64,000 bases of DNA from Stenotrophomonas sp. 57 (GTDB lineage Bacteria; Pseudomonadota; Gammaproteobacteria; Xanthomonadales; Xanthomonadaceae). The translations under genes and the position numbers were made by a program. Below the pieces are notes generated by a model that saw only the letters and a list, made by a program, of their open reading frames with translations, ran no database searches and was not told the DNA's origin. The first letter of the stretch is position 1; each line of letters opens with the position of its first letter. The stretch is taken from contig NZ_CP127407.1 of assembly GCF_030291075.1 (NCBI RefSeq), positions 990,001-1,054,000 on the forward strand, in the 5' to 3' direction. Of this stretch, positions 17,594 to 26,309 are shown one piece after another.

Positions 17594-18253
17594 ATGGAAT
17601 CCCTGATGTCCCCCACCGTTCACCGCAATCTGCGCATCGGCGCGAACCAATACACCGGCCAGAAAGTGGTCGACCAGCAGTTCCACGAATGCGATTTTTC
17701 CGGTGCCGACCTGACCGCCACCGAGTTCATCAACTGCAGCTTCTACGATGCCGACAGCCGCGCCGGCTGCCGCTTCAACGGCGCCATGCTGAAGGAAGCC
17801 AGTTTCCGCAGCTGCGACATCAGCATGTGTCACTTCAATTTCATCAAGGCGTTGGGCCTGGAGATCAGCGAGTGCCGCGCGCAGGGCGCGGATTTCAGCA
17901 ACGCCAGCTTCATGAACCAGATCACCGCGCGCAGCGGGTTCTGCAGTGCGTTCATCAAGAAGTCGAACCTGCGCTATGCCAACTTTTCGCGGGTGACGCT
18001 GGAGAAGTGCGAGCTGTGGGAGAACCGTTGGGACGGTGCGAACGTGAGCGGCGCCAGCTTCGCCGGTTCGGACCTGTCCGGAGGCCAGTTCGAGGGCATC
18101 GACTGGAACAGCGCGAACTTCACCGACTGCGACCTGACCAACTCGGAGCTGGGCGAGCTGGACCTGCGCAGCACCAATCTGCGCGGCGCCACGCTGGATG
18201 TGCAGCAGGTGGCGCTGTTGATGCAGCGCATCGGCATCACGGTGGTGCCGTAG
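17594..18253 (+). CDS. Smqnr: Pentapeptide-repeat quinolone-protection protein Smqnr
   Basis: A 219-residue Qnr protein. It is made of A(D/N)LxF-type pentapeptide repeats (for example FSGADLTATEF, GADFSNASF, YANFSR, GANVSGASFAGSDLSGGQFEGIDWNSANFTDCDL) with a central break (GISECRAQ region) as in other Qnrs, ending MQRIGITVVP. The fold mimics DNA and shields gyrase/topoisomerase IV from quinolones. Length and repeat pattern match chromosomal Smqnr. It starts at ATG 17594; ATG 17606 is an alternative. Control is probably by the divergent SmqnrR. Confidence 0.93.
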   Translation: MESLMSPTVHRNLRIGANQYTGQKVVDQQFHECDFSGADLTATEFINCSFYDADSRAGCRFNGAMLKEASFRSCDISMCHFNFIKALGLEISECRAQGADFSNASFMNQITARSGFCSAFIKKSNLRYANFSRVTLEKCELWENRWDGANVSGASFAGSDLSGGQFEGIDWNSANFTDCDLTNSELGELDLRSTNLRGATLDVQQVALLMQRIGITVVP

Positions 18254-18256
18254 GCA

Positions 18257-18600
18257 TCACCCTGCGTACGCCACCCAGCCCCTGAAGCTGAAGCCTGCGT
18301 AGAACAGCTCCACATCGTCGAAGCCGGCCTCCTGCAGCAGGGCGACCTCCTGCTCGGGCGCCAGCAGCGGCAGCCGCTCGGCAATGGCTTCGACCGCGCG
18401 CCGTGCATCGGCGTGTGCCACGCCGGATGCTTCAGCGAACGCCGCGTAGCGCTGCAGCCAGCGCAGCTTGCCGGCCGGATCCTGCGGCACGCTGTGATGC
18501 GCCGCGGCGCGCAAGTGGCATTGCGTGCCGCTGCCGCATCGTCGCGGCCAGTTGCCGGGCGTGCGCGTGGTGGCGGATGCGATGGTCCCGCATTGCCAGC
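18257..18600 (-). pseudogene. C-terminal remnant of a class I SAM methyltransferase
   Basis: The last 80 or so codons read like the end of a methyltransferase (EVALLQEAGFDDVELFYAGFSFRGWVAYAG). Upstream the frame soon loses meaning, and the neighbouring regulator gene ends at 18601. No SAM-binding glycine motif is present. It therefore looks like the 3' fragment of a gene whose 5' part was deleted. The intact family is usually 200-250 residues; here only the tail is left, right beside Smqnr. Confidence 0.6.
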
Positions 18601-19980
18601 TCAACGCAGCGCGCGCGCCAGCACCTGCCAGATCCTCGGGTCCTGGCACTGCGAAACGTTGAAGCGCAGATAGTCGGCCGCGCGCTGCGATTGGCTGAAG
18701 GCGTTGCCCGGGGCCAGCACGATGCCTTCGCGCAGGCATTGCCGTGCCAGCGCAGCGGCGTCGCGGCCATCGGGAAGCTGGCACCAGAGGAACAGGCCGG
18801 CTTCCGGTTGCAGCCACGGCGTGATGCCCAGCGTGTGCAGTTTCCGCAGTGTGTGCCGGCGCGCATCAGCCAGGCGCGAGCGCACCGATTGCATGTGGCG
18901 ACGATAGCCGCTGTCGGTCAGCGCGATGCGCATCAGCTGCATCGCCAGATGGCCACCGCCGAAGCTGGTGGCCAGCTTCAGGTCGGTCAGCGCTTCGATC
19001 CAGTCGTGGCGTGCAGCGATGTAGCCACAGCGCGAAGCGGCCGACAGGGTCTTGGAGAAACTTCCGACGTGGATCACTCGCGACAGCCCATCGAGCGCGG
19101 CCAGTCGCGGCGCCGGCTGCAGTTCGAAGTCGGCGAAGATGTCGTCCTCGACGATGATCAGTTCGCTGCGTTCGGCCAGGCCCAGCAGGCGGTGTGCGGT
19201 GCTCGCGGAAAGCACCGCGCCGGTCGGGTTGTGCAGGCCGGAATTGGTGATGTACAGCCGCGGCGAATGCGCCTGCAAGGCCTGCGCGAATGCTTGAAGA
19301 TCCGGGCCGGTGTGCGTGTAGGGCACACCCACCGCTTGGACCTGGTGTGCCTTCAGCAGCGCGTGGTAATTGAAGTAGCTGGGATCATCGACCAGCACGC
19401 AGTCGCCGGGCTTGAGCAGGAAGCGGCAGATCAGGTCGACCGCATGGGTACCCGATTCAGTCAGCAGGATCTTCTCCATCGGTGCGTCGATGCCCAGCGT
19501 AGCGCTGCGCCGTTGCAGCAGCTGGCGCAATGCGGGCAACCCGAGTGGGCCCGCGTAGTCGACCAGATGCGCGGCATCGACACGCGCCAGCCGACGCAGG
19601 CCACGGCGCATGCCGTCCTGGTACAGCCAGTCGCTCGGCATCCAGCCACAGCCTGGCTTGAGGTGCCCGGCCGGCGTTTCCAGCGATTGCCGCGATACCC
19701 ACAGCGGGTCGACCGCGCGATCCAGCCGCGGTTCCATTTCGGCCAGCGCGAGCGGTGCGGCCGGCCCGCTGACGTAGAAGCCCGACCCGGCACGCGCGCT
19801 GATCAGCCCTTCGGCGGCCAGGCGCTCGTAGGCCTCGACCACGGTGGAGACCGACACGCCCATCGTTGCCGCCTGCGCGCGTACCGAAGGCAGGCGCGAG
19901 CCGGGGCCATCCACCCGTGCACTGATGCGGGCGCGCACGGTCTGGATGACCGATTCGATGCGGGTAAGTGGGCGTGACAT
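18601..19980 (-). CDS. MocR/PdxR-type PLP-dependent transcriptional regulator
   Basis: 459 residues. An N-terminal GntR winged helix (about 8-70, SRLPSVRAQAATMGVSVSTV) is joined by a linker to a fold-type I aminotransferase domain. PLP contacts are NPTG (251-254), the D279-D280/Y-type region and K310 in HVGSFSKT. It is divergent from an EamA exporter with a perfect 9-bp inverted repeat between them, so it most likely controls that exporter and itself. The effector may be an amino acid or PLP. Confidence 0.9.
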   Translation of the reverse strand: MSRPLTRIESVIQTVRARISARVDGPGSRLPSVRAQAATMGVSVSTVVEAYERLAAEGLISARAGSGFYVSGPAAPLALAEMEPRLDRAVDPLWVSRQSLETPAGHLKPGCGWMPSDWLYQDGMRRGLRRLARVDAAHLVDYAGPLGLPALRQLLQRRSATLGIDAPMEKILLTESGTHAVDLICRFLLKPGDCVLVDDPSYFNYHALLKAHQVQAVGVPYTHTGPDLQAFAQALQAHSPRLYITNSGLHNPTGAVLSASTAHRLLGLAERSELIIVEDDIFADFELQPAPRLAALDGLSRVIHVGSFSKTLSAASRCGYIAARHDWIEALTDLKLATSFGGGHLAMQLMRIALTDSGYRRHMQSVRSRLADARRHTLRKLHTLGITPWLQPEAGLFLWCQLPDGRDAAALARQCLREGIVLAPGNAFSQSQRAADYLRFNVSQCQDPRIWQVLARALR

Positions 19981-20006
19981 GGCGAAAGTGTGCTGGAAGT
20001 GTCGGC

Positions 20007-20030
20007 AGTACAGTTATTTGAAACTGTACT
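20007..20030. promoter_or_regulatory. Inverted-repeat operator for the MocR regulator
   Basis: AGTACAGTT (20007-20015) and AACTGTACT (20022-20030) form a perfect 9-bp inverted repeat with 6 nt between. It lies 27 nt from the regulator start and 82 nt from the exporter start. AACTGTAC-like half sites are common for GntR/MocR proteins. The assignment is by position and symmetry. Confidence 0.65.
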
Positions 20031-20111
20031 GGATTGTAGCTGGGGGGCGGGGCCCGCAGGTGCTTCCATGGAGATCCCGCCGGGCGCCGCCCGGCACCCC
20101 GGAGCACAGGC

Positions 20112-20975
20112 GTGGAACGGTCGGCGAGTGGTTGGATCAATGGATTCATTGGCGTGGTGATCTTTGCCGGCTCGCTGCCGGCCACGCGCCTGGCGGTGCT
20201 GCAGCTGGACGCCGGATTCGTCACCGCTGCCCGCGCCACCATCGCTGCGGTCCTCGGCCTGGGCCTGCTGCTGATACTGCGCCAGCCTTGGCCACGGCGC
20301 AGCGACCTGCCCGGTCTGGCGCTGGTCAGCCTCGGCGTGGTGGTTGGCTTCCCGCTGCTGACCGCGCTGGCCCTGCGTCATGCGTCGTCCGCACACACCA
20401 TCGTGTTTCTGGGGCTGTTGCCGCTGAGCACTGCCGTGTTCGGCGTGCTGCGCGGTGGCGAGCGGCCGCGCCCGGCGTTCTGGTTGTTCTCGTTGCTGGG
20501 CAGCGCCTGCGTGGTCGCCTATGCCGCGCGCAACGGCATTGAAGCCTCGTTGCAGGCCGACCTGCTGATGCTGGCGGCGATCGTGGTATGCGGCCTCGGT
20601 TACGCCGAGGGTGGCCGGCTGGCCCGCCACCTGGGCGACTGGCAGGTGATCAGCTGGGCGTTGCTGCTGGCGATGCCGGCGATGCTGCCTTTGGCGCTAC
20701 TGATGCGCCCGGCCTCGTTCACGGCGGTGGGCGCCACGGCGTGGTGGGCGCTGGGCTACGTCGCAGTGTTCAGCATGCTGCTCGGCTTCCTGTTCTGGTA
20801 TCGCGGGCTGGCGCAGGGGGGCATCGCCGCCGTCGGACAGCTGCAGCTGCTGCAGCCGTTCTTCGGCCTGGCTCTGGCCGCACTGCTGCTGCACGAGTCG
20901 GTCAGCCTCAGCATGGTGCTGGTGACCGTGGTTGCCGTGATCTGCGTGGCAGGCGCCCGTCGCTTCAGCCGCTGA
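20112..20975 (+). CDS. EamA/DMT-family transporter
   Basis: A 287-residue drug/metabolite-transporter protein with two EamA repeats, about ten spans, and the C-terminal pattern LQPFFGLALAALLLHESVSLSMVLVTVVAVICVAGARR. It probably exports a small metabolite or amino acid. GTG 20112 has GGAG at about 20101. A GCCGGGC hairpin (20079-20095) precedes it. It is paired divergently with the MocR regulator, whose ligand may be its substrate. Confidence 0.85.
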   Translation: MERSASGWINGFIGVVIFAGSLPATRLAVLQLDAGFVTAARATIAAVLGLGLLLILRQPWPRRSDLPGLALVSLGVVVGFPLLTALALRHASSAHTIVFLGLLPLSTAVFGVLRGGERPRPAFWLFSLLGSACVVAYAARNGIEASLQADLLMLAAIVVCGLGYAEGGRLARHLGDWQVISWALLLAMPAMLPLALLMRPASFTAVGATAWWALGYVAVFSMLLGFLFWYRGLAQGGIAAVGQLQLLQPFFGLALAALLLHESVSLSMVLVTVVAVICVAGARRFSR

Positions 20976-21077
20976 CCTGCGGTGGCTTGCCGTCATCCCG
21001 TTGTCGTTTCCCGATCACGCCGCCTATGCCCGCCCGGGCCTAGTGTTGATCGTCCCCGTCCCCCACGGAGACCCGCC

Positions 21078-21251
21078 ATGTGGCTGCTCGACCATCTCTG
21101 GCCCGGCCGTAAGCCGCTTCCTTCCCCGGTCGTGGACGTACCGCAGGCACCGCCCCGCCGGCCCTGGCTGAAACGACCCGCACGGGCGGGACGCAGCGGC
21201 ATGGCGCCCTGGCAGAAGGTCGCCGCGCCGCTACGGCGCACCCACCACTAG
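21078..21251 (+). CDS. Small basic hypothetical protein
   Basis: A 57-residue frame with a good ribosome site (GGAG at 21067-21070) before ATG 21078. It has an N-terminal amphipathic stretch (MWLLDHLWPGRKPL), is rich in Pro, Arg and Lys, and has no recognised domain. It converges with the GFA gene, overlapping by 4 nt. It may be a real small protein; support is only the ribosome site and the lack of another explanation. Confidence 0.4.
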   Translation: MWLLDHLWPGRKPLPSPVVDVPQAPPRRPWLKRPARAGRSGMAPWQKVAAPLRRTHH

Positions 21252-21652
21252 GCGATGCGGTCGGCCGGGTGGTTCACCCCGTCGTTGACCGGGATCACGC
21301 CCAGAGCGAACGGATCGATACCTTCCAGGCAGGCCACGTTATAGCCGTACTGGTCAGGGTTGGAGCGCCGCCGGTGATGGGTGTAGATGCCGCACACGCC
21401 GCAGAAATAGTGCTCGGCCACGTGCGTGTTGAACTGGTACAGCTGCAGGTGGCCCTGCCCGCGCACCACCTGCAGGCCCGCGCGGGCAACGCTGGCGGCG
21501 ATGGCGCCCCGGCGCCGGCACATCGAGCAGTCGCAGCGGCGCGGGTCGACGATGCCATCGGGCAGGTCCAGCAGCAGTTCGACCGTGCCGCAGTGGCAGG
21601 TCGCGCGGTGCTGGGGTTGGACCGGAACGCCGGCCACGGACGTGATACCCAT
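21248..21652 (-). CDS. GFA-domain (CENP-V/GFA family) protein
   Basis: 134 residues of the glutathione-dependent formaldehyde-activating-like fold. Zinc ligands are visible as CHCGTVE, CDCSMCRRRGA and CGVCGIYTHHRRRSNP. The biochemical role of most members is unknown. ATG 21652 gives the usual family start shortly before the CHCG motif; upstream codons are not protein-like. Confidence 0.88.
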   Translation of the reverse strand: MGITSVAGVPVQPQHRATCHCGTVELLLDLPDGIVDPRRCDCSMCRRRGAIAASVARAGLQVVRGQGHLQLYQFNTHVAEHYFCGVCGIYTHHRRRSNPDQYGYNVACLEGIDPFALGVIPVNDGVNHPADRIA

Positions 21653-21782
21653 CGTTGCTCCTGTGCAGTGGAAACGGATCGCCTCGACCGTCGCAGACGG
21701 TGCGCCGGCGTGCCTGAACGGACCGTAGATGCCACGCTGATGCGGCTTGTGGCTAACTATGCGGCTTGAAGACCGCGACAGG

Positions 21783-22799
21783 ATGCCAGTGAAAGCCGCA
21801 GGACGTTGGATGACAGGAAGTGCCATGGCGCTGGCGGCGCTGTGGGTGACCGGGTTGCTGGCGTATCAGTTGCCGGGGCCGGGCTGGCTGAGCACCAGCG
21901 TGGCCGTGCTGTGGCTGCTGGTTGCACTGGGGGTGTCGTGGCGGGTTGCGCGAGGCCTAGCCACGCGCCGCCTGGGCATGGCATTCGGGGGCGCGTTGGC
22001 GCTGGCCGCGCTGTGGTGGCTGTTGCTGACCCCGCGCCAGGACCGGGTGTGGGCCGATGACGTGGCCCAGCGCCTGCACGTGGTGTCCTTCGATGGCCGC
22101 CGCGTGGTGTTCGACAACGTGCGTGATTTCACGTGGCGCACCGAGAACGATTACGACGCGCACTGGGTGCGCCGCGCGTACGACCTGGACCAGCTGCGCT
22201 CGGCCGACCTCGTCCTGTCGTACTGGATGGGACCGGCCATCGCCCATACGCTGGTCTCGTTCGGTTTCGAGGATGGCCGCCATGTGGTGTTCTCGCTGGA
22301 GATCCGCAAGGAACGCGGTGAATCGTTCTCGGCGCTGGGCGGCTTCTTCCGCAAATTCGAGATGACCCTGGTGGCCTCGGAGGAGACCGATATCATCCGC
22401 ACCCGCACCAACGCGCGCGGCGAGGATGTCTACCTGTACCGGCTGCACGGCATGGACCACACGCAGCTGAAGGCACTGTTCGCGGCCTACATCGAACAGG
22501 CGCGTGAACTGGATGCGAAACCGGGCTTCTACAACACGCTGACCAGCAACTGCACCACCATCGTCTTCGACCTGGCCCGCCACATCGCGCCGCGCCTGCC
22601 GCTGGACTACCGGCTGCTGCTGTCCGGCTATCTGGCCGAGTATGCGCAGGAGGTCGGCGCGCTTGCTCCGGGCGTGCCGTACGCCGAACTGCATGACAAG
22701 GGACGCATCACCCAGCGTGCGCTGGACCTGGGCGATGGCCCGCACTTCTCCACCGTGATCCGCCAGGGCGTGCCCGGCACCGAGCAGGACCCGCAGTAA
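21783..22799 (+). CDS. DUF4105 (Lnb_N-type) membrane-anchored protein
   Basis: 338 residues from ATG 21783 (21810 or 21825 are also possible; AGGAAG precedes 21825). Three hydrophobic spans are followed by a periplasmic DUF4105 domain. Conserved H155 in AIAHTLVSFGFEDG and C257 in TSNCTTIVFD look like a papain-like Cys-His pair. The family is related to the N-terminal domain of the lipoprotein acyltransferase Lnb (recalled). Its stop overlaps the start of a lipoprotein lipase, so the two are translationally linked and may act on the same lipids. Confidence 0.75.
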   Translation: MPVKAAGRWMTGSAMALAALWVTGLLAYQLPGPGWLSTSVAVLWLLVALGVSWRVARGLATRRLGMAFGGALALAALWWLLLTPRQDRVWADDVAQRLHVVSFDGRRVVFDNVRDFTWRTENDYDAHWVRRAYDLDQLRSADLVLSYWMGPAIAHTLVSFGFEDGRHVVFSLEIRKERGESFSALGGFFRKFEMTLVASEETDIIRTRTNARGEDVYLYRLHGMDHTQLKALFAAYIEQARELDAKPGFYNTLTSNCTTIVFDLARHIAPRLPLDYRLLLSGYLAEYAQEVGALAPGVPYAELHDKGRITQRALDLGDGPHFSTVIRQGVPGTEQDPQ

Positions 22800-24820
22800 T
22801 GACCCACTCCTTCCCGTCCCGCTGGCAGCGCCTGCTGCCGGTGTTGTTCGCCGCCTTCCTGCTGCTGGGCAGCAGCGGCTGCGCGATGGTCACCGTCAAA
22901 CAGGTCACCTCCAGCGATTCGCTGGTCAACAAGCGTGCCGACGTGCTCAACACCGGCAAGCTCAGCCCGGCCGCGCGCGAGACGCTCAGCGCAGCAGGCC
23001 TGGACGAGTCGCAGTGCGAAAAGGACTTCCTGGTCTGTCGCAGCACGCTGCTGATGACCGACGATCTCAATGTCGAGCAGCGGTTGTCGGCGCTGTCCGA
23101 ACTGTGGGTGAAGGCAGCGCTGGCGCTGACCCCGAAGAAGACCGCTGCCGGCGATCCGCCGATGAGCGATGCGGCGCTGGATGCCTGGCTGGAAGCGGCG
23201 CGTTACGCGTACGCGTATCTGTTCTACAGCGGCAGGTCCCCATCCGACCGTGCCTTCGAGGACCGGCAGACGCAGGTGCGCGACTACTACAACTACGCGG
23301 CCGAGAAAGCAGCGGTGGTGCTGTTCGTGCGTGCGCGTGGGGCGGCACTTGCCGGCGAGGACTACACGAAGCCGGTCTCGGTCGGCAGCTGGTCGCTGGC
23401 CTCCAACTACCAGCAGTTGAACCTGAAGAGCATCCCGGCGCAGCTGGTGCCGGCCGGTACCGTCAGCTTCGTCGGCCTGCGCAGCACCTATCGCCGCGAT
23501 GGTTTCGGCGCCGAGCTGGTGATGGTGATGGATCCGCCGAAGCTGGTCGCACCGGTGATCTCACCCGATGGCCCGAAGGCCGAGAGCACGCAGGACGACG
23601 GCGACGACGCGCACCGTGGCCGCCGCCATCGCCATGACGACGCGGTGCCCGAGTTCAGCGAGATGTCCTCGATCAACGTTACCGCGCTGCTGCGCTTCGA
23701 GGGCAGCAGCCTGGAAGACGTGATGCGCACGCGCCGGGTCGAGCTGGATGCCTATTCGCCGGAAGCCACCGAGCGCATCACCCTGCACGGCGAACAGGTG
23801 CCTCTGGCCGGCAACTTCACGGCTGCCTACGGCCTGTGGCTGGCGCAGAGTGGCTTCGCGCGGCAATCGCTGCGCACCCTGTTCGGCATGAGCGAGGGCA
23901 TCGGCGAACCGCACATCTACCTGATGCAGCCTTGGGACCCGAACCGGCGCATCATCTTCATGCTGCATGGCCTGGCCAGCAGCCCGGAAGCATGGGTGAA
24001 CCTGGCCAACGAGATCATGGGTGATCCCGAGCTGCGCCAGCAGTTCCAGGTCTGGCAGGTCTACTACCCGACCAATGCGCCGATCGCACTGAACCGCTAC
24101 GAGATCGCCAATGCGTTCAACGATACGCTGAAGCATTTCGACCCCAACGGCAGTACGCGTGCATCGAAGGACATGGTCTACATCGGGCACAGCATGGGCG
24201 GCGTGCTGGCGCGCCTGCTGGTCAGCGATTCGGGCGACGTGCTGTGGAATGACCTGCTGGCCAACTACGACCTGAAGGGTGAGCGCCTGAAGCGGGTGCA
24301 GAACAAGCTGGGGCCGTTGCTGCACTTCAAGGCCCAGCCGAACGTGGAGCGTGCGATCTTCATCGCAGCGCCACACCAGGGCACCGACATCGCCGGCAAC
24401 AAGGTTGGCCGCCTGATCGGTCGCCTGGTGCGCCTGCCGCTGACCATTCTCGGCAAGTTCGAGGATGTGTTCATGGCGCTGGCGCAGGCCGAACAGCAGG
24501 TTGATGGCACCGCCAAGCCGAAGATCCCCAACAGCATCGACAACCTCAAGGCCAGCGATCCGTTCGTGAAGGCGGCCGCGCAGCTGCCGATCGAAGCGGG
24601 CCTGAAGTACCACTCGATCATCGCCCAGCGCAAGCCGGAACTGCCGGTTGAGAAATCCGATGACGGGCTGGTGCCGTACTGGAGTGCACACCTGCCGGGC
24701 GCGCTGTCGGAGAAGGTGATCATTTCCGGCCACAGCGTGCAGGAGACCCCGCAGGCGGTGCTGGAAGTGCGCCGCATCCTGCACCGGGACATCGATGACA
24801 TGGGGACTGGCACCCGGTAG
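22799..24820 (+). CDS. Alpha/beta-hydrolase lipoprotein, putative lipase
   Basis: 673 residues. A lipoprotein signal ends at the lipobox LLGSSGC. A family-specific N-terminal region of about 350 residues, with an Asp/His/Arg-rich insert near 260-280, precedes an alpha/beta-hydrolase domain. The domain has LHGLASSPEAW, the nucleophile elbow GHSMGG (S465), and HQGTDIAGNK. It likely acts on lipids or esters in the envelope. It starts in a TAATG overlap with the DUF4105 gene. Its TAG stop is part of the GTAG head of a SMAG repeat. Confidence 0.82.
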   Translation: MTHSFPSRWQRLLPVLFAAFLLLGSSGCAMVTVKQVTSSDSLVNKRADVLNTGKLSPAARETLSAAGLDESQCEKDFLVCRSTLLMTDDLNVEQRLSALSELWVKAALALTPKKTAAGDPPMSDAALDAWLEAARYAYAYLFYSGRSPSDRAFEDRQTQVRDYYNYAAEKAAVVLFVRARGAALAGEDYTKPVSVGSWSLASNYQQLNLKSIPAQLVPAGTVSFVGLRSTYRRDGFGAELVMVMDPPKLVAPVISPDGPKAESTQDDGDDAHRGRRHRHDDAVPEFSEMSSINVTALLRFEGSSLEDVMRTRRVELDAYSPEATERITLHGEQVPLAGNFTAAYGLWLAQSGFARQSLRTLFGMSEGIGEPHIYLMQPWDPNRRIIFMLHGLASSPEAWVNLANEIMGDPELRQQFQVWQVYYPTNAPIALNRYEIANAFNDTLKHFDPNGSTRASKDMVYIGHSMGGVLARLLVSDSGDVLWNDLLANYDLKGERLKRVQNKLGPLLHFKAQPNVERAIFIAAPHQGTDIAGNKVGRLIGRLVRLPLTILGKFEDVFMALAQAEQQVDGTAKPKIPNSIDNLKASDPFVKAAAQLPIEAGLKYHSIIAQRKPELPVEKSDDGLVPYWSAHLPGALSEKVIISGHSVQETPQAVLEVRRILHRDIDDMGTGTR

Positions 24821-24839
24821 TGCCGGCCGCTGGCCGGCA
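24817..24839. repeat. SMAG element overlapping the lipase stop codon
   Basis: GTAG (24817-24820) contains the stop TAG. The stem TGCCGGCC (24821-24828) / GGCCGGCA (24832-24839) follows around GCT. It shows an element placed exactly at a gene end. Confidence 0.8.
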
Positions 24840-24858
24840 ATCCCGCAATGCGGCATCG

Positions 24859-26229
24859 CTACACCCGCCTGGCGATCAGCGTGGCCAGCATGGCCAGGCC
24901 GAAGGTGATCACCAGGCACAGCAGGTAGCCGGTGTGTGGTGCCGATTCCACGAACAGCGCGAACAAGGCGCCGGAAACCGCCAGCGCGGTGGTCACTGAC
25001 AGCGCTTCGCTCAGCTGCAGTGCCGAGGTATTGGCACCCTGCTCATGCGGCGCCGACAGCGACAGCGTCAGCACCGACAGGCTGGCGTAGATCATGCCCA
25101 TGCCGAAGCCGGTCACGGCCCAGCCAAGCAGCGACACCGGCAGGGGCACCACGTTGAACAGCACCGCCAGCGTGGCGGTGATGCCGACGGTCATCAATGA
25201 CGTACCCGTGCGCAGCAGCTGCTGGCGCGACCAGCCGCGCTGCTGGTGGCCCTGCAGCCATGAACCGGCGAACCAGCCTAGCGCGCCGAGGCTGAGCACG
25301 GCGCCGGCCCAGCTGGGCGACAGTCCGCGTTCGCGCTGCAGCAGCAGCGGCAGATAGGCCTCGCACGCGAAGAACGCTGCAGCCGCGATGCCACGCAGCG
25401 CGATCACGCTGGGCAGGCCACGGCGCAGCATCAATGTGCCGGCCGGCAGCAGACGGTGCACGCAGAACAGCAGCGCCAGCATCGCCATGCCGATACAGAG
25501 CAGGGCCGCTGCTCCCTGCTGCTGGCCGCCGAAGTACACCAACAACGCTGCCAGCGAGGCACCGCTGGCCCAGCGCACCACCTTGCCGCCTCCATCATCG
25601 GCGCTGCCGGCAGGACTGGGCTGCATGCGTGCCAACGCAGGGCGCAGCAGCAGGGCCGCCGGAACCGCCAGCAATGGCACCGCAAGGAACACCCAGCGCC
25701 AGCCCAGGTGCTGCACGATCAGGCCGCTCAACGCCGGGCCGACCATCGATGGCACCACCCAACCGGCCGAGAAGGCGGCGAATACCTTCGGCCGCAGGTG
25801 CTCGGGGTAGCTGCGGCCGACCATCACGTACAGCGAAACCGAGATCGCGCCCGCGCCGAGGCCCTGCAGCAGCCGCCCCGCCACCAGCATGCCCATGCGC
25901 ATCGCGAAGCCGGCCAGCAGCAGGCCCAGCACGAAGCAGCCCAGGCCGTACCACAACGGTCGCGCCGGGCCATGGCGGTCGGCCCAGCGTCCGGCCAGGG
26001 TCATGCCGATCACACTGGTGGCCAGGGTACCGCCGAAGGCAAGGGCGTACAGGCGCAGGCCGTCCAGTGCCACGGCCACGGTCGGCATGGCGGCGGCCAC
26101 CGCCAAGGCCTCGAAGGCGTGCAGCGCGACCAGCGCGACCATGCCGAGGGTGGTCGCGCGGTAGCGCGCTGACAGGATCGAGGAGTCGGCCGGCAGACTG
26201 GCGTCGGCGGGTGAGAGAGTCTGGGTCAT
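24859..26229 (-). CDS. mfsA: MFS efflux pump MfsA
   Basis: 456 residues with many hydrophobic spans (12-14), including the loop-2 motif GRWADRHGPARPL. The EmrB/QacA-like set suggests drug export. It is divergent from soxR across a perfect SoxR box with a 19-nt promoter spacer. From memory, mfsA of S. maltophilia is SoxR-regulated and contributes to paraquat resistance. ATG 26229 is chosen; the extension to 26280 would overlap the promoter -10. Confidence 0.88.
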   Translation of the reverse strand: MTQTLSPADASLPADSSILSARYRATTLGMVALVALHAFEALAVAAAMPTVAVALDGLRLYALAFGGTLATSVIGMTLAGRWADRHGPARPLWYGLGCFVLGLLLAGFAMRMGMLVAGRLLQGLGAGAISVSLYVMVGRSYPEHLRPKVFAAFSAGWVVPSMVGPALSGLIVQHLGWRWVFLAVPLLAVPAALLLRPALARMQPSPAGSADDGGGKVVRWASGASLAALLVYFGGQQQGAAALLCIGMAMLALLFCVHRLLPAGTLMLRRGLPSVIALRGIAAAAFFACEAYLPLLLQRERGLSPSWAGAVLSLGALGWFAGSWLQGHQQRGWSRQQLLRTGTSLMTVGITATLAVLFNVVPLPVSLLGWAVTGFGMGMIYASLSVLTLSLSAPHEQGANTSALQLSEALSVTTALAVSGALFALFVESAPHTGYLLCLVITFGLAMLATLIARRV

Positions 26230-26275
26230 ACGGGTCGGATGCGGGCCGCGCTTGTCAACAGGCAGCGAAGATAGC

Positions 26276-26306
26276 AGCATGACACCTCAACTGCAGTTGA
26301 GGTCAA
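26276..26306 (-). promoter_or_regulatory. SoxR-controlled mfsA promoter with soxbox
   Basis: On the minus strand, -35 TTGACC (26301-26306) and -10 CATGCT (26276-26281) are separated by 19 nt. The palindrome CCTCAACTGCAGTTGAGG (26285-26302) spans the spacer. This matches the E. coli soxS layout, where SoxR untwists an overlong spacer when its 2Fe-2S cluster is oxidised. Confidence 0.9.
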
Positions 26307-26309
26307 GCA

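Noticed and set aside
18403..19977. 524-codon plus-strand frame over the MocR gene
   Set aside because: Antisense to a clear PLP-dependent regulator.
23561..24919. 452-codon open frame on the minus strand
   Set aside because: It lies fully antisense to the lipoprotein lipase, is His/Gln/Arg-rich as GC-rich antisense frames are, and has no domain.
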